Source: Streptomyces sp. QL37 (GTDB taxonomy: Bacteria > Actinomycetota > Actinomycetes > Streptomycetales > Streptomycetaceae). Taken from it: DNA of 64,000 nt. The translations under genes and the position numbers were made by a program. Every line of letters begins with the position of its first letter. Within the stretch, counting starts at the first letter, position 1. The stretch covers positions 7,941,678 through 8,005,677 of the forward strand of contig NZ_PTJS01000001.1 of assembly GCF_002941025.1 (NCBI RefSeq), written 5' to 3'. The notes beneath the pieces were generated by a model. That model made no database searches and had not been told where the DNA came from. It saw nothing but the letters and a program-made list of their open reading frames with translations. This document shows, one piece after another, positions 1 to 8,808 of this stretch.

Positions 1-641
1 ACGACGGCCGCCAGGCCGGCCCGCACGCGCACCAGGTGCTGGCCGACCCCTCGGGGGACTGGGTGCTGAGCGTGGACCTCGGTACGGATTCCGTACGCGT
101 CTGCGTGCTCGACCCCGCCACCGGCTCCCTGCGGCTGCACAACGAGACGGCGCTACGGCCGGGGACCGGACCGCGCCATCTCGCCTTTCACCCGTCCGGG
201 GGACACGCGTATGTCCTGAACGAGCTCGAGCCGACGGTCACGGTGTGCCGCTGGGACGCGGCCGGAGGCGTGCTCGAGCCGCTCGGGGAGACGCAGGTGC
301 TTCCGCAGGACTACGACGAGGGCGCTGCCGTGCGGACGTACCCGTCGGAAGTGGTGGTCTCGCACGACGGCCGGTTCCTGTGGACCGCCAACCGCGGCCA
401 CGACAGCATCTCCGTCCTCACACTCGACGAGACGGCCGAGAAGCTCGCCCTGGCGGCGGCCGTGGGCTGCGGCGGACGCTGGCCCCGCGACCTCACCCTC
501 GACCCCACCGGGCAGTGGCTCTACGCCGCCAACGAGCACTCCGGGAACGTCAGCTGGTTCGCCGTGGACGCGGAGACGGGAATCCCGGCCCACGCGGGCT
601 CCATCGAGGTCCCGGCCGCCTCCTGCGTGGTCTTCGCCTGA
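1..641 (+). CDS. Lactonase family beta-propeller protein (5' truncated)
   Basis: The reading frame is open from base 3, so the N-terminus lies outside the window; about 212 residues are visible. They form YVTN/lactonase-type propeller blades, each with a short segment such as LAFHPSG or LTLDPTGQWLYAANE followed by a strand-rich stretch. This matches the 6-phosphogluconolactonase-like (Lactonase, PF10282) family, usually about 340 residues, so roughly the last 60% is present. Members hydrolyse sugar lactones in the cytoplasm, but many actinobacterial copies have untested substrates. The gene ends at TGA 639-641 and converges on the next gene across a strong hairpin. The family is clear; the precise substrate is not. 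Confidence 0.8.
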   Translation, partial: DGRQAGPHAHQVLADPSGDWVLSVDLGTDSVRVCVLDPATGSLRLHNETALRPGTGPRHLAFHPSGGHAYVLNELEPTVTVCRWDAAGGVLEPLGETQVLPQDYDEGAAVRTYPSEVVVSHDGRFLWTANRGHDSISVLTLDETAEKLALAAAVGCGGRWPRDLTLDPTGQWLYAANEHSGNVSWFAVDAETGIPAHAGSIEVPAASCVVFA

Positions 642-659
642 CGCCCGGCACGCGACGGC

Positions 660-697
660 ATGCGGCGCGGACCGGAGGGAACCGGTCCGCGCCGCAT
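660..697. terminator. Bidirectional hairpin terminator
   Basis: A perfect 16-bp stem (660-675 with 682-697) encloses a 6-base loop and lies between two convergent genes. There is no T-run, as is common for streptomycete terminators. It probably serves both strands. Confidence 0.75.
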
Positions 698-721
698 CGC
701 CCGGCACGTATGTGGCGCTGA

Positions 722-1645
722 TCAGTGCGCCTGGGCCCCCTGCGGGGTCTCCGGGGTGATGCCCAGCGTCGTCGCGTAGAGCGAGAGCACCAGCTTGCCG
801 ATGGCCGGGTACGCGCCGAGCGGCTCGGCGGCCGAGCACCCGGCCTCCTTCGCGGCGGCGTCCAGCAGCGCGGCGTCGATCTCCGGGCCCACCAGATACG
901 GCGCGAGCGCCAGCTGCGCCGAACCGGAGTTCTGGAGCTGCGCGGCGATCGAGGCGACCGAACCCTCCACGTCCAGGGCCGCGGCCATCACGGGCACGGC
1001 GAGACGGGCGGCCAGCAGCATGCCGGTGATCCCGGCCGCCTGCACGGCCTCCTCGCCGCCCACCGTGGCCAGCACGATGCCGTCGGCCGCGGTCGCCACG
1101 GTGAACAGCCTCGCGCGGTCCGCGCGCGCCAGGCCGGCCTCCGAGAGCCGCACGTGCAGAGCCTCGGCGAGCAGCGGGTGCGGACCCAGCACGTCGGTCA
1201 GCTCGGCCTGTGTGCCGCTGTCCATGACGGCCTGCCGTATACGCCGGATCAGAGCGCTGTCCGGGCCCGCGAGCAGCGGCACCACGACGGCGGACGGGCC
1301 CGAGGGCTCGGTGACCTCGCGGCCCGCGGCGACGGCCTGCTCGTAGCGCGCCGTGCGCTCGGCGGCGGCGTGCGTGAGCGCGGAGACAAGAGTGGGATAT
1401 TCGGCGTCGTCGCCCTCGAGGTAACCGATCTGCGCGTTCAGACCGGGCAGCTCGGAGCGGGCGATGCTGATCACTTCCTCGGCCAGGCTGCGCGAGGCCG
1501 GGGAAGGGGTACCGGGAAGGGCAAGAACGAGCGCGGCAGCGCCCTCAGGTGCGACCACGGGCTCCGGGCGGCGGTGCCGTCCGGACTGGCGAGGTCGCGG
1601 CATTCGTACAGGCAGGCCGGAAGCGGGCCCAGTGGGGGTGCTCAT
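722..1645 (-). CDS. CbiX/sirohydrochlorin chelatase-like protein
   Basis: A 307-residue protein with two chelatase-like half-domains. It has an N-terminal segment LVLALPGTPSPAS, a central VVVPLLAGPDS strand and a C-terminal domain ending in a LAPYLVGPEIDAALL strand. This resembles the CbiX/SirB chelatases that insert metal into sirohydrochlorin on the way to sirohaem or cobalamin. The usual catalytic His of the strand GHGS is not obvious here (LPGTPS instead), so activity is uncertain. The ATG at 1645 has no ribosome site, but a TAGCAT box lies seven bases upstream, which suggests a leaderless transcript. No tetrapyrrole gene is adjacent in this window. The family call is moderate. Confidence 0.65.
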   Translation of the reverse strand: MSTPTGPASGLPVRMPRPRQSGRHRRPEPVVAPEGAAALVLALPGTPSPASRSLAEEVISIARSELPGLNAQIGYLEGDDAEYPTLVSALTHAAAERTARYEQAVAAGREVTEPSGPSAVVVPLLAGPDSALIRRIRQAVMDSGTQAELTDVLGPHPLLAEALHVRLSEAGLARADRARLFTVATAADGIVLATVGGEEAVQAAGITGMLLAARLAVPVMAAALDVEGSVASIAAQLQNSGSAQLALAPYLVGPEIDAALLDAAAKEAGCSAAEPLGAYPAIGKLVLSLYATTLGITPETPQGAQAH

Positions 1646-1783
1646 GGCGCCGCATGCTACTGGTTTTGGGTGCCCCTCTGTTCGGGGAGGGGGCCGTCAG
1701 ACGTTATCTGTCCGTATATGTCTGTTGAGTGGCATAGCAGGCAACTGACCTGCTCTGTCCAGGCGGACGGTCGCTCGAATCGT

Positions 1784-2767
1784 CTACGTTACTCCCGGTA
1801 CGGAGAGCAGGGACGGGTGGGTCGGAAGCCGCAGCCCCGGTCCTGCGAGGGCCCTGGCGATCTCCAGCGCACCGCGCAGCGGATCACCGTCAGCCGGGAC
1901 CACCCGTGCCAGCGGGACCTGCTGCGCCAGCTCCTCCCGCACAGGGCCGAGAAGAGGCTCGCCCATGCGGAACAGCCCACCGGTCAGAGCGACTTCTCCT
2001 GCGGTGCGCGGGCACACCGCAGCGGCCGCCTCGGCGATGTGGGCCGCCGCCCCCCGCAGGATCCCCGCCGCGACATCGTCGTCCAGGGCGCAGGCCCCGA
2101 CCTCGGGGGCGAACGAGGCGAGCAGTGCGGGGCGGTCCGTACGCGGATAGAGCAGGCCCGGAAGGCCGGTGACGGGGCCGAAGACCGTCTCGGCCCGCGC
2201 CAGCAGCGCGCGCGAACCACCGCGCCGGCCGTCGTGGGCCCGCATCGCCGCGTCGAGTCCCGCCCGTCCGATCCAGGCACCGCCGCCGCTGTCGCCCAGG
2301 AGATGCCCCCAGCCGTCCGCCCTGTGCCACGAGGTGAGGTCGGTGCCGAGTGCGATCATGCCGGTGCCTCCCGCGACGACCGCTCCGGGGCGCTGCCCCA
2401 GCGCGCCGGCGTACGCGGTCACCGCGTCGGCGGCCAGCGCCAGTCGGCGTACGCCCAGCGCGTCCGCGAGCGCGGCGGGCAGCCGCGCGCGCAGCTGGTC
2501 TCCGAGCGTCGCCATGCCCGCGGCCCCGATCGCCGCAGCGGTGACCGCCGCCCCGGGCCCCGCCTCCTCCAGCAGCCGGCGGGCAGCGGGCAGCAGCTGG
2601 TCCAGCAGATGCCCGGCGTCGATGCCGTCCGCGCCCGTACGCACCGGTTCCGCGCAGACGGCCGTGCGAGCCGGGTGCTCTGCGTCCACGGGTCCCAGGG
2701 CCACCCTCAGACCGGACCCGCCCGAGTCCACCCCGAGGACGAATGCGCCCGGCGCGGTGGCGGTCAC
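1784..2767 (-). CDS. BadF/BadG-type sugar kinase (N-acetylglucosamine kinase-like)
   Basis: A 327-residue ASKHA-fold ATPase. The first phosphate-binding loop is LGVDSGGSGLRVAL near the N-terminus, a second motif VVAGGTGMIALG lies mid-protein, and the adenosine motif VALTGGLFRMG is near the end. DSGGS/GGTG loops place it in the BadF/BadG/BcrA family that includes N-acetylglucosamine kinases, so it probably phosphorylates an amino sugar in the cytoplasm. The GTG at 2767 is preferred because GGAGG sits five bases upstream; an upstream GTG at 2827 would add 20 poorly structured residues. It lies 138 bp upstream of the CbiX-like gene on the same strand and diverges from the uracil-DNA glycosylase gene. 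Confidence 0.75.
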   Translation of the reverse strand: MTATAPGAFVLGVDSGGSGLRVALGPVDAEHPARTAVCAEPVRTGADGIDAGHLLDQLLPAARRLLEEAGPGAAVTAAAIGAAGMATLGDQLRARLPAALADALGVRRLALAADAVTAYAGALGQRPGAVVAGGTGMIALGTDLTSWHRADGWGHLLGDSGGGAWIGRAGLDAAMRAHDGRRGGSRALLARAETVFGPVTGLPGLLYPRTDRPALLASFAPEVGACALDDDVAAGILRGAAAHIAEAAAAVCPRTAGEVALTGGLFRMGEPLLGPVREELAQQVPLARVVPADGDPLRGALEIARALAGPGLRLPTHPSLLSVPGVT

Positions 2768-2971
2768 GGCAGCCTCCGGTCGCCCGGCCGGAGCCTCGTC
2801 GGCGCGGTCAACTGACGCAACGGGCACCGCCTGTGAACGAACGCCTGTGCGACCTCATGGGCGGACTCCGAGAGGATGGGGAACTGACGACGAGCGGCAC
2901 CCTATCCCTCGGGACCGCTTCATGGGGCCGCATGATCACTCGGGGCCGTGTAGGCCGGTAGAGTGATGGCT

Positions 2972-3649
2972 GTGGCAGCGCGACCGTTGAGTGAACTTGT
3001 GGAGCCCGGCTGGGCCGAGGCGTTGGCGCCTGTGGCGGGCCGGATCGCGGCGATGGGGGACTTCCTCCGTGCGGAGATCGGAGCCGGCCGCACGTATCTG
3101 CCGGCGGGGAACAACGTTCTCCGTGCCTTCCAGCAGCCCTTCGACGAGGTCCGCGTCCTGATCGTGGGTCAGGACCCCTACCCGACCCCGGGCATGGCCA
3201 TCGGGCTCAGCTTCGCGGTGGCGCCCGACGTACGACGCCTGCCGGGCAGCCTGGAGAACATCTTCAGGGAACTCCACTCCGACCTCGGCCTCCCCAGGCC
3301 CTCCAACGGGGACCTGACACCCTGGACGAAGCAGGGCGTGCTGCTGCTCAACCGGGCGCTGACCACTGCGCCGGGCAAACCCGCAGCCCATCGCGGCAAG
3401 GGCTGGGAAGAAGTGACGGAGCAGGCCATTCGCGCCCTGGCCGCACGGGGCAAGCCGATGGTGTCCGTGCTGTGGGGACGGGACGCACGCAATGTGCGGC
3501 CGCTCCTCGGCGACCTGCCCGCGATCGAATCCGCCCATCCTTCCCCCATGTCCGCGGACCGCGGCTTCTTCGGCTCACGGCCCTTCAGCCGCACCAACGA
3601 CTTCCTGGCGCGCGCGGGGGAGCAGCCGGTGGACTGGCGTCTGCCGTAG
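2972..3649 (+). CDS. ung: Uracil-DNA glycosylase, family 1
   Basis: Removes uracil from DNA at the start of base-excision repair. The 225-residue protein has the water-activating loop GQDPYPTP (Asp about residue 68), the uracil-contacting LLLNRALTT segment with its Asn, and the DNA-intercalation loop [13 protein letters not shown] near the C-terminus. Length is normal for the Ung family. The Met in HPSPM replaces the Leu of Escherichia coli Ung. I chose GTG 2972 because TAGAGT at 2959-2964 reads as a -10 box that would start a leaderless message there; GTG 2963 and ATG 2966 are alternatives adding two or three residues. It diverges from the kinase gene. Streptomycetes often carry two Ung copies; only one is here. 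Confidence 0.95.
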   Translation: MAARPLSELVEPGWAEALAPVAGRIAAMGDFLRAEIGAGRTYLPAGNNVLRAFQQPFDEVRVLIVGQDPYPTPGMAIGLSFAVAPDVRRLPGSLENIFRELHSDLGLPRPSNGDLTPWTKQGVLLLNRALTTAPGKPAAHRGKGWEEVTEQAIRALAARGKPMVSVLWGRDARNVRPLLGDLPAIESAHPSPMSADRGFFGSRPFSRTNDFLARAGEQPVDWRLP

Positions 3650-3943
3650 GGGGCGCCGGACCGTCGGCAGGGGTTCGGGCGCGGACGCGATCAGCCCAGG
3701 AACGGGGAGTCCGTCACCGCACCCGATCGCTCGACCACCGGGCTCGCGCCACCGGAGTGAGCACGGACGGGCCCCGCACCGCGTCGAGAGCCCCGTCCGG
3801 GTGGCGGTCCGGGGCACGGGCGGACCGGACGCGGGACATGCCCGGACGGTTGCCCGCCGCCGGCCGACGCGGCTGCTAGCGTCCCCACTCCACCGGACGG
3901 GCCGGCCGGCCGCCGCCGGCGCCACGGCGAAGGAGTGGTCCCC

Positions 3944-5164
3944 ATGCGTGTCCTCTTGGTCGGCGCAGGAGGCGTGGGCACGGCGATCACAAGGATCGCG
4001 GCCCGCCGGTCCTTCTTCGAGCACATCACGGTCGCCGACTACGACCCCGGCCGTGCGGAGAGCGCCGTGGCCGCCCTCGGGGAGCGCGGGGACCGTTTCG
4101 ACGCGGTCCGGCTGGACGCCTCCGACCCGGCAGCCGTGCGCGCCGCTCTCGCCGAACACCGCTGCGACGTCCTGCTCAACGCCACCGACCCCCGGTTCGT
4201 CATGCCCCTCTTCGAGGCGGCTCTCGCCCGCGGCGCGCACTACCTGGACATGGCCATGTCCCTCTCCCGGCCACATCCGTCCCGCCCTTACGAGGAGTGC
4301 GGCGTCAAACTGGGGGACGAGCAGTTCGCCCGGGCCGCCGAGTGGGAGGCCGCCGGCCGGCTCGCGCTGGTGGGGATGGGCGTGGAACCCGGGCTCTCGG
4401 ACGTGTTCGCCCGGTACGCCTCCGACGAGCTCTTCGACGAGATCGAGGAGATCGGGATCCGCGACGGCGCGGATCTGACGGTGGAGGGATACGGCTTCGC
4501 GCCGTCCTTCAGCATCTGGACGACGATCGAGGAGTGCTTGAACCCACCGGTCGTGTACGAGGAGGGGCGCGGCTGGTTCACCACTGCTCCGTTCAGCGAA
4601 CCGGAGGTCTTCGACTTCCCCGAAGGCATCGGGCCCGTGGAGTGCGTCAACGTCGAGCATGAGGAAGTGCTGCTCGTCCCGCGCCGGCTGAAGGCCCGGC
4701 GCGTCACCTTCAAGTACGGGCTGGGCGACGAGTTCATCGGGGTGCTGCGCACGCTCCACAAGCTGGGCCTCGACCGCACGGACCCCGTGTCGGTGAAGAG
4801 CGGTGCCGGGACCGCCGACGTCTCGCCGCGTGACGTGGTGGCCGCCTGCCTGCCCGACCCGGCAGGACTCGGCGAGCGGATGCACGGGAAGACATGTGCG
4901 GGCACCTGGGTGAAGGGCAGCAAGGACGGACGGCCCCGAGAGGTCTACCTCTACCACGTGGTCGACAACCAGTGGTCGATGCGGGAGTACGGCTCCCAGG
5001 CCGTGGTCTGGCAGACCGCGATCAATCCGGTCGCCGCTCTTGAACTCGTCGCGAGCGGCGTCTGGGGCGGCAGCGGAGTGCTGGGACCGGAAGCCATGCC
5101 GCCCCGGCCGTTCCTCGATCTGCTGACCGAGTACGGGGCACCGTGGGGCATGCGCGAGCAGTGA
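3944..5164 (+). CDS. Saccharopine dehydrogenase-like NAD(P)-binding protein
   Basis: A 406-residue protein opening with a Rossmann motif VLLVGAGGVGTAI, followed by a sequence typical of saccharopine dehydrogenase/LYS9-type enzymes, such as LLNATDPRFVMPLFEAAL and MGVEPGLSDVFARYA. The C-terminal half carries the large catalytic domain. Related enzymes include saccharopine reductase and carboxynorspermidine synthase; the substrate here cannot be decided. ATG 3944 is chosen because AGGAG (3931-3935) lies eight bases upstream; a GTG at 3935 overlaps that site. Upstream, TAGCGT in the 294-bp gap is a possible -10 box. The gene forms the left border of the IS-flanked island. Confidence 0.8.
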   Translation: MRVLLVGAGGVGTAITRIAARRSFFEHITVADYDPGRAESAVAALGERGDRFDAVRLDASDPAAVRAALAEHRCDVLLNATDPRFVMPLFEAALARGAHYLDMAMSLSRPHPSRPYEECGVKLGDEQFARAAEWEAAGRLALVGMGVEPGLSDVFARYASDELFDEIEEIGIRDGADLTVEGYGFAPSFSIWTTIEECLNPPVVYEEGRGWFTTAPFSEPEVFDFPEGIGPVECVNVEHEEVLLVPRRLKARRVTFKYGLGDEFIGVLRTLHKLGLDRTDPVSVKSGAGTADVSPRDVVAACLPDPAGLGERMHGKTCAGTWVKGSKDGRPREVYLYHVVDNQWSMREYGSQAVVWQTAINPVAALELVASGVWGGSGVLGPEAMPPRPFLDLLTEYGAPWGMREQ

Positions 5165-5202
5165 CGGCCGCCGTGCGCTGCCGCGCCCGGTCCGAGGGCC
5201 TA

Positions 5203-5221
5203 GGGCCTGTCCGACGGGTCG
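5203..5221 (+). repeat. Solo IS-like end, left side of island
   Basis: The 19 bases starting GGGCCTGTCCGAC match the reverse complement of 9636-9654 (GGTTCTGTCCGAT start) at 16 of 19 positions. The latter lies outside the 5' end of an IS5-type transposase remnant. The two copies face inward like terminal inverted repeats. TA precedes the left copy. No matching target duplication was found outside the pair. Confidence 0.55.
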
Positions 5222-5286
5222 TGGCCGGCGTGACTGAGTAGAGACGGCGCCCATGGTCACTGCACCCGTGCAGATCCCTATCGTGA

Positions 5287-5487
5287 CACCAGGGAAGGCT
5301 CTTCCGGTTCGTCTCAGCCGACGAGCTGTACAGCGTTGACGCAGAACCCCTGGCCCTCACGATTGGGCCGCTTTCGGAGTCATGGGAGCACGTGTCGGAT
5401 CTGCTTGCTCGCCAGGATCGGGCCGTGGGTTACCACTTGGTGTGGCTCGCGGACGTGATGCGGGCGATCGGCCAGGACATTCCTTAA
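5287..5487 (+). pseudogene. Orphan C-terminal gene fragment between IS-like end and repeat
   Basis: An open stretch of 66 codons follows an in-frame TGA at 5284-5286 and ends at TAA 5485-5487. The translation reads naturally (for example SADELYSVDAEPLALTIGPL, then RAIGQDIP at the end), but there is no early ATG, GTG or TTG; the first GTG is more than halfway in. It therefore looks like the tail of a longer protein whose front was lost. I do not recognise the family. It sits between the IS-like end at 5203 and the 44-bp repeat at 5489, so its truncation probably reflects insertion or deletion events. Apart from these elements, I see no other gene in 5165-5673. Confidence 0.4.
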
Positions 5488-5488
5488 C

Positions 5489-5532
5489 GGCGCTGTCCTC
5501 CGGAGAGCTGCCGCGACGTGAAAGTAGCTCTC
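5489..5532 (-). repeat. 44-bp element, left copy (inverted relative to 8746-8788)
   Basis: Read on the minus strand this element shares exact blocks GAGAGCTACTT (11), TCGCGGCAG (9) and GGAGGACAG (9), in the same order and nearly the same spacing, with 8746-8788 on the plus strand. It also contains an 8-bp inverted repeat (GGAGAGCT with AGCTCTCC). The two copies bracket the NmrA/oxidoreductase/TetR genes as inverted repeats. Confidence 0.7.
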
Positions 5533-5673
5533 CGTAGTAAAGCTGGGGAGGTCTTGTCCGGGCTTCCCGGCCCACGCAGCGGCGCGCCGGCCACGGTCTG
5601 ACGAAGACGACGACGAGGACGAGGCGTGTTCAGTCAGGTGATGGCCGGCTGCCCGCTGGAGGGCTGCGTCGGT

Positions 5674-6606
5674 TCAGTTGCGTTCAGCAGTCAGGGTGCT
5701 CCAGTCCTGCCGTGCTGCCCACTGTGCGAAGGTCGTCGTGGTCAGGCCGTAGGCGGCGGCGTGGTGGGGGCGTGCGGGGTAGCCGACACGGTCGTTCCAG
5801 CGGTCGCCGAACGCTGCGGATACGCCGCTGCGCTGCGTCTTCTCTTCCAGGGAGATGAAGTCGGTGGTGATCTCGCGGCCGGTGGCCCGGGAGAGGACGT
5901 CGGCCATCTGCGGGTAGGTCAGCGCATCGCCGGCGAGGTCGACCTCGGCCTCGTGGAACCTGTCGGGCTCGGCGACGGCGGCGGTGACAGCGGTACCCAG
6001 GTCGTCGGCGCAGATGAGCGCCAGCTCGGTCTGCGGGCTCATGGCGGTGACCAGCTTGCCGTGAGGCAGCTCGGGGGCCATGTACTCCCGGCGGGGCAGG
6101 AGGAAGTTCTCCATGTACCAGGCAGGCTTGAAGATGGTCCAGTGCTGCAGCCCTGAGCGCCGGATCGCTTCCTCGGTCTCTTCCTTCTGGATCCAGTACT
6201 CCTTCATCACCGGATCGTTGATCTCGAAGTCCGGGTGCTGGGCACGCCACCTGGTCGCCGACACCGAGGTGTGCAGGAGCTGGGTGATGCCGGCGCGCTG
6301 GGCCGCGGTGACGATGTTGCCGGCCTGGCGGCTTTCGGCGGGGTCGGCCGGGTCGATACTGGCCAGCTGCACCGAGAAGACCGCGTCGTGTCCGGCGCCG
6401 GCCGCTTCCAGGGAGGCGGCGTCCTCCAGGTCCCCGGTGGCCAGGACGGCGCCCAGTGCGGCCAGGGCCTGGGCGGGAGCGGAGGAGGGGTTGCGCACCA
6501 GCGCGGTGACGGGGTGTCCCGCGCGCAGGAGCGCGTGGGCGACAGCGCCGCCCTGCATTCCGGTCGCCCCGGTGACCAGCACCTTGGCCTTGTCGTTGGA
6601 TGTCAT
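5674..6606 (-). CDS. NmrA-like NAD(P)-binding reductase
   Basis: A 310-residue atypical short-chain dehydrogenase. The Rossmann motif VLVTGATGMQGGAVA starts around residue 9, and the body has the NmrA features ALVRNPSSAPA, LLHTSVSA and FKPAWYMENFL. NmrA/HSCARG proteins sense the NADP(H) state or reduce small substrates in the cytosol; the canonical Tyr-x-x-x-Lys pair is not evident. ATG 6606 begins just before the Rossmann strand. An open frame continues upstream to about 7812, but that part is the out-of-frame shadow of the next gene. It lies 116 bp downstream of the oxidoreductase gene on the same strand, probably in one operon controlled by the divergent TetR gene. Confidence 0.8.
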   Translation of the reverse strand: MTSNDKAKVLVTGATGMQGGAVAHALLRAGHPVTALVRNPSSAPAQALAALGAVLATGDLEDAASLEAAGAGHDAVFSVQLASIDPADPAESRQAGNIVTAAQRAGITQLLHTSVSATRWRAQHPDFEINDPVMKEYWIQKEETEEAIRRSGLQHWTIFKPAWYMENFLLPRREYMAPELPHGKLVTAMSPQTELALICADDLGTAVTAAVAEPDRFHEAEVDLAGDALTYPQMADVLSRATGREITTDFISLEEKTQRSGVSAAFGDRWNDRVGYPARPHHAAAYGLTTTTFAQWAARQDWSTLTAERN

Positions 6607-6722
6607 GGTGAGCCTGCTTTCGGTTGATCGTGTTTTCTGGGATCTGGGCACGGGACTGTCGGATGCGGCACGGCACCCCGGGTCAGCCAGGACTGACACG
6701 GCCGGGGTACTGGGGTCTCGGC

Positions 6723-7670
6723 TCAGAACACGAGCACGGGCCGTCCCCGCACCCCGCCTTCCTCGATGAGCCGGTGCGCTTCGGTGACCTGTTCGAGCGG
6801 GTAGGTCCCCGCGACGCGGAGCGTGAGGGCGCCGGATTCGGCCTGGTCGCGCAGCCGCATCAGAGCTGCTGTATCGCGGATGCGGTCGTAGACGAAGACG
6901 GGGAACCAGCGCACGCCCCGGTCGGTGGCACCGGTGAACCCCTTGAAGGTCGCGATCCCGCCGCCGTCGCGCACCGCCGCGGCCACCGCCTCGCCCACCG
7001 AACCGCCGTCGATGACTCCGTCCGCACCGTCGGGGCGCAGCCGGCGGACCGCGTCGGGGAAGTCGTCCCCGCGGGGGAGTACGTGATCGGCGCCCAGGTT
7101 CGTGACGAGGTCGCGGTCCTTGTCCGCCGCGTCGGCGATGACCGTCAGCCCGGCCGCCTTGGCCAGCTGCACGGCGTAGCCGCCGATCCCGCCGGCGGCG
7201 CCGGTCACCGCTACCGTCGCTCCCGGGGCCAGGGCCAGCGCGTCCAGGCCCATCTGTGCGGTCAGCGCGGCCATCAGCAAGGTCGAGGCCGCCGTCAGGT
7301 CGACGTTCTTCGGCGCGCGGACCACCGATTCCGCCGGCACGACCACGTACTGTGCCTGTCCGCCCTGGTCCAGCTTCGGCTCCGTGACCGCTACCACCTC
7401 GGTGCCCAGGGTCAGCTCCGGACGTGTTCCCTCCCCGACCTCGTCGATCGTCCCGGAGATCTCCCACCCCACGACGTACACGTCCGAGGGCGGGTTCATC
7501 TCCGGGCTGTACTTGGCGGAGAGCCCGGTGCGGATGTTGACGTCGGCCGGGTGGACGGCGGCGGCGGCCACCTTGATCCGTACCTGCCCCGGTCCGGCGT
7601 GCGGTTCGGGCAGCTCCAGCACCCGCATGACCTCGCTGCCGCCGAACTCGGTGAAACCTACGGCCTTCAC
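6723..7670 (-). CDS. Zinc-independent quinone oxidoreductase-type MDR enzyme
   Basis: A 315-residue medium-chain dehydrogenase/reductase. The N-terminal GroES-like domain has [15 protein letters not shown] and [15 protein letters not shown]. The cofactor-binding domain has [19 protein letters not shown] around residue 140, the AxxGGxG form typical of NADPH-using quinone oxidoreductases. No catalytic or structural zinc cysteines are seen. It probably reduces quinones or enones. GTG 7670 is preferred because GAGG lies six bases upstream; GTG 7682 would add four residues. It is transcribed away from the TetR gene, with which it shares a short promoter region, and is followed by the NmrA-like gene. 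Confidence 0.85.
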   Translation of the reverse strand: MKAVGFTEFGGSEVMRVLELPEPHAGPGQVRIKVAAAAVHPADVNIRTGLSAKYSPEMNPPSDVYVVGWEISGTIDEVGEGTRPELTLGTEVVAVTEPKLDQGGQAQYVVVPAESVVRAPKNVDLTAASTLLMAALTAQMGLDALALAPGATVAVTGAAGGIGGYAVQLAKAAGLTVIADAADKDRDLVTNLGADHVLPRGDDFPDAVRRLRPDGADGVIDGGSVGEAVAAAVRDGGGIATFKGFTGATDRGVRWFPVFVYDRIRDTAALMRLRDQAESGALTLRVAGTYPLEQVTEAHRLIEEGGVRGRPVLVF

Positions 7671-7736
7671 TACGCACCTCACTGTCGGAATCGAGCACCC
7701 CCAACCCGAGACGCAAATGTTCCGGGTACTTCGCGA

Positions 7737-7765
7737 CGTTAACAGCCTGGCTATACTCGAAACAA
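7737..7765. promoter_or_regulatory. Overlapping divergent promoters of oxidoreductase and TetR genes
   Basis: On the minus strand, TTGTTT (7760-7765) and TTAACG (7737-7742) are separated by 17 bp and lie about 70 bp before the oxidoreductase start. On the plus strand TATACT (7752-7757) is a good -10 box about 36 bp before the TetR start, though its -35 is weak. The overlap suits control of both genes by the TetR protein. I could not identify a convincing palindromic operator. Confidence 0.5.
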
Positions 7766-7793
7766 ATCGGTCCTAGTTCACAAGGAGAGCCCC

Positions 7794-8423
7794 ATGCCAC
7801 AACCCGGTGCACCGCTGCGGCGGCCTTCCGGCCTCTCCGGACCGCCCCGCGATCCCGCCCGGGACGCCCTGATCCTGCGCGCCGCGACGGAGCTGCTCGC
7901 CGAAGGCGGCTACCCGGCCATGACCATGGACAAGGCCGCGGCGCGGGCCGGGGTGGGCAAGGCGACCGTGTACCGGCGCTGGCCCTCGCGCGCCGAACTC
8001 GCCGCGGAAGCCCTCGGCCACGCCGGACTCACCGACGACGTCATGCCGGTCACCCTCGGCAGCGGGCACCTGCGCGACGAACTCCTCGCCACCCTGGCCA
8101 GCGCCATCGGCAACCAGGACACCTCCCGGGTCGACCTGGTCTCGGCCCTGCTCGACACCGCTCGCCAGGAGCCTGAGCTGTGCGGCCTCATCAGAGTGCG
8201 CTACGTCGAGTCCCTGCACCAGGCACTCGCCGGCGTGCTGGACCACGCGGCGCAACGTGGCGACCTGCCCTCCCGACCCGACCACCCCCAGGACGGACAC
8301 ACGATCGCGGTCTCCGCCGCCATCGCCCTCCTCGTCCACTGGGGAGCCGTCCACGATCGCCCGATCAGTGACGAGGACATCGCACAGATCGTCGACGGCG
8401 TTCTCATACCCCTGCTCCGATAG
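7794..8423 (+). CDS. TetR/AcrR family transcriptional regulator
   Basis: A 209-residue one-domain repressor-type protein. The N-terminal helix-turn-helix covers about residues 25-70, including LLAEGGYPAMTMDKAAARAG and VGKATVYRRWPSRAEL, which is a textbook TetR DNA-binding segment. The C-terminal ligand domain resembles TetR_C_16-type domains of efflux or redox-gene regulators. AAGGAG lies eight bases before ATG 7794. It is divergent from the oxidoreductase gene and probably represses it and the NmrA-like gene, with an electrophile or quinone as a possible inducer; that inference rests only on position. Confidence 0.9.
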   Translation: MPQPGAPLRRPSGLSGPPRDPARDALILRAATELLAEGGYPAMTMDKAAARAGVGKATVYRRWPSRAELAAEALGHAGLTDDVMPVTLGSGHLRDELLATLASAIGNQDTSRVDLVSALLDTARQEPELCGLIRVRYVESLHQALAGVLDHAAQRGDLPSRPDHPQDGHTIAVSAAIALLVHWGAVHDRPISDEDIAQIVDGVLIPLLR

Positions 8424-8497
8424 CCCTTGGACCACGCCCTGCACGGGCACGCCAGTGAGCGGTCAAGTCGACTGCGACGCGGCGTCGGCTCCCCACA

Positions 8498-8743
8498 TTG
8501 GTGCGGCGCCGCGCGGGCAGCGAGTCCGCCGAGCGGATTCCGCCTGACCTGTTCATCTCCACCGGCAAGCGCAAGGACCACGACCCTTCGGTGGCCGGCG
8601 GCTACCGGGCTCTTGTCGAGCACGCCAAGCGGGAGGCGTACCCCGAAGCTGTCGCCCAGGCCCACGCCGACGTCGACGCCCTCCGGGCCGACGGCATCCC
8701 CGGGCCCCGCCCCGTAACGTCTGACCGAGCGTCACTCGGATGA
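8498..8743 (+). pseudogene. Unrecognised short ORF, possible gene remnant
   Basis: An 81-codon frame in the 320 bp between the TetR gene and the right-hand 44-bp repeat. The central part (ISTGKRKDHDPSVAGGYRAL, then EAYPEAVAQAHADVDALRA) reads like real protein, whereas the front does not and there is no good ribosome site. The ISTGKR...DHDP segment faintly recalls the ATGRxxHH region of IS1182-type transposases, but this is weak. It is best treated as a fragment of unknown origin. Nothing else is visible in 8424-8745. Confidence 0.3.
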
Positions 8744-8745
8744 CA

Positions 8746-8788
8746 GAGAGCTACTTGTCGTTTCGCGGCAGTTCGGGAGGACAGGGCC
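8746..8788 (+). repeat. 44-bp element, right copy
   Basis: This copy carries the same ordered blocks as 5489-5532 read on the minus strand: GAGAGCTACTT, TCGCGGCAG, GGAGGACAG and GCC. It lies just beyond the 3' end of the decayed transposase and may belong to the inner end of an IS-like unit. The minus strand here begins GGCCCTGTCC, resembling the GGNNCTGTCC start of the two IS-like ends. Confidence 0.7.
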
Positions 8789-8808
8789 TTGACAGGGTTG
8801 CTGAGGCC

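Noticed and set aside
5674..7812. A 712-codon minus-strand open frame that appears to fuse the NmrA-like protein to an upstream domain
   Set aside because: Only codons downstream of ATG 6606 read as protein; the upstream part is an Arg/Gly-rich frame shadow of the oxidoreductase gene.
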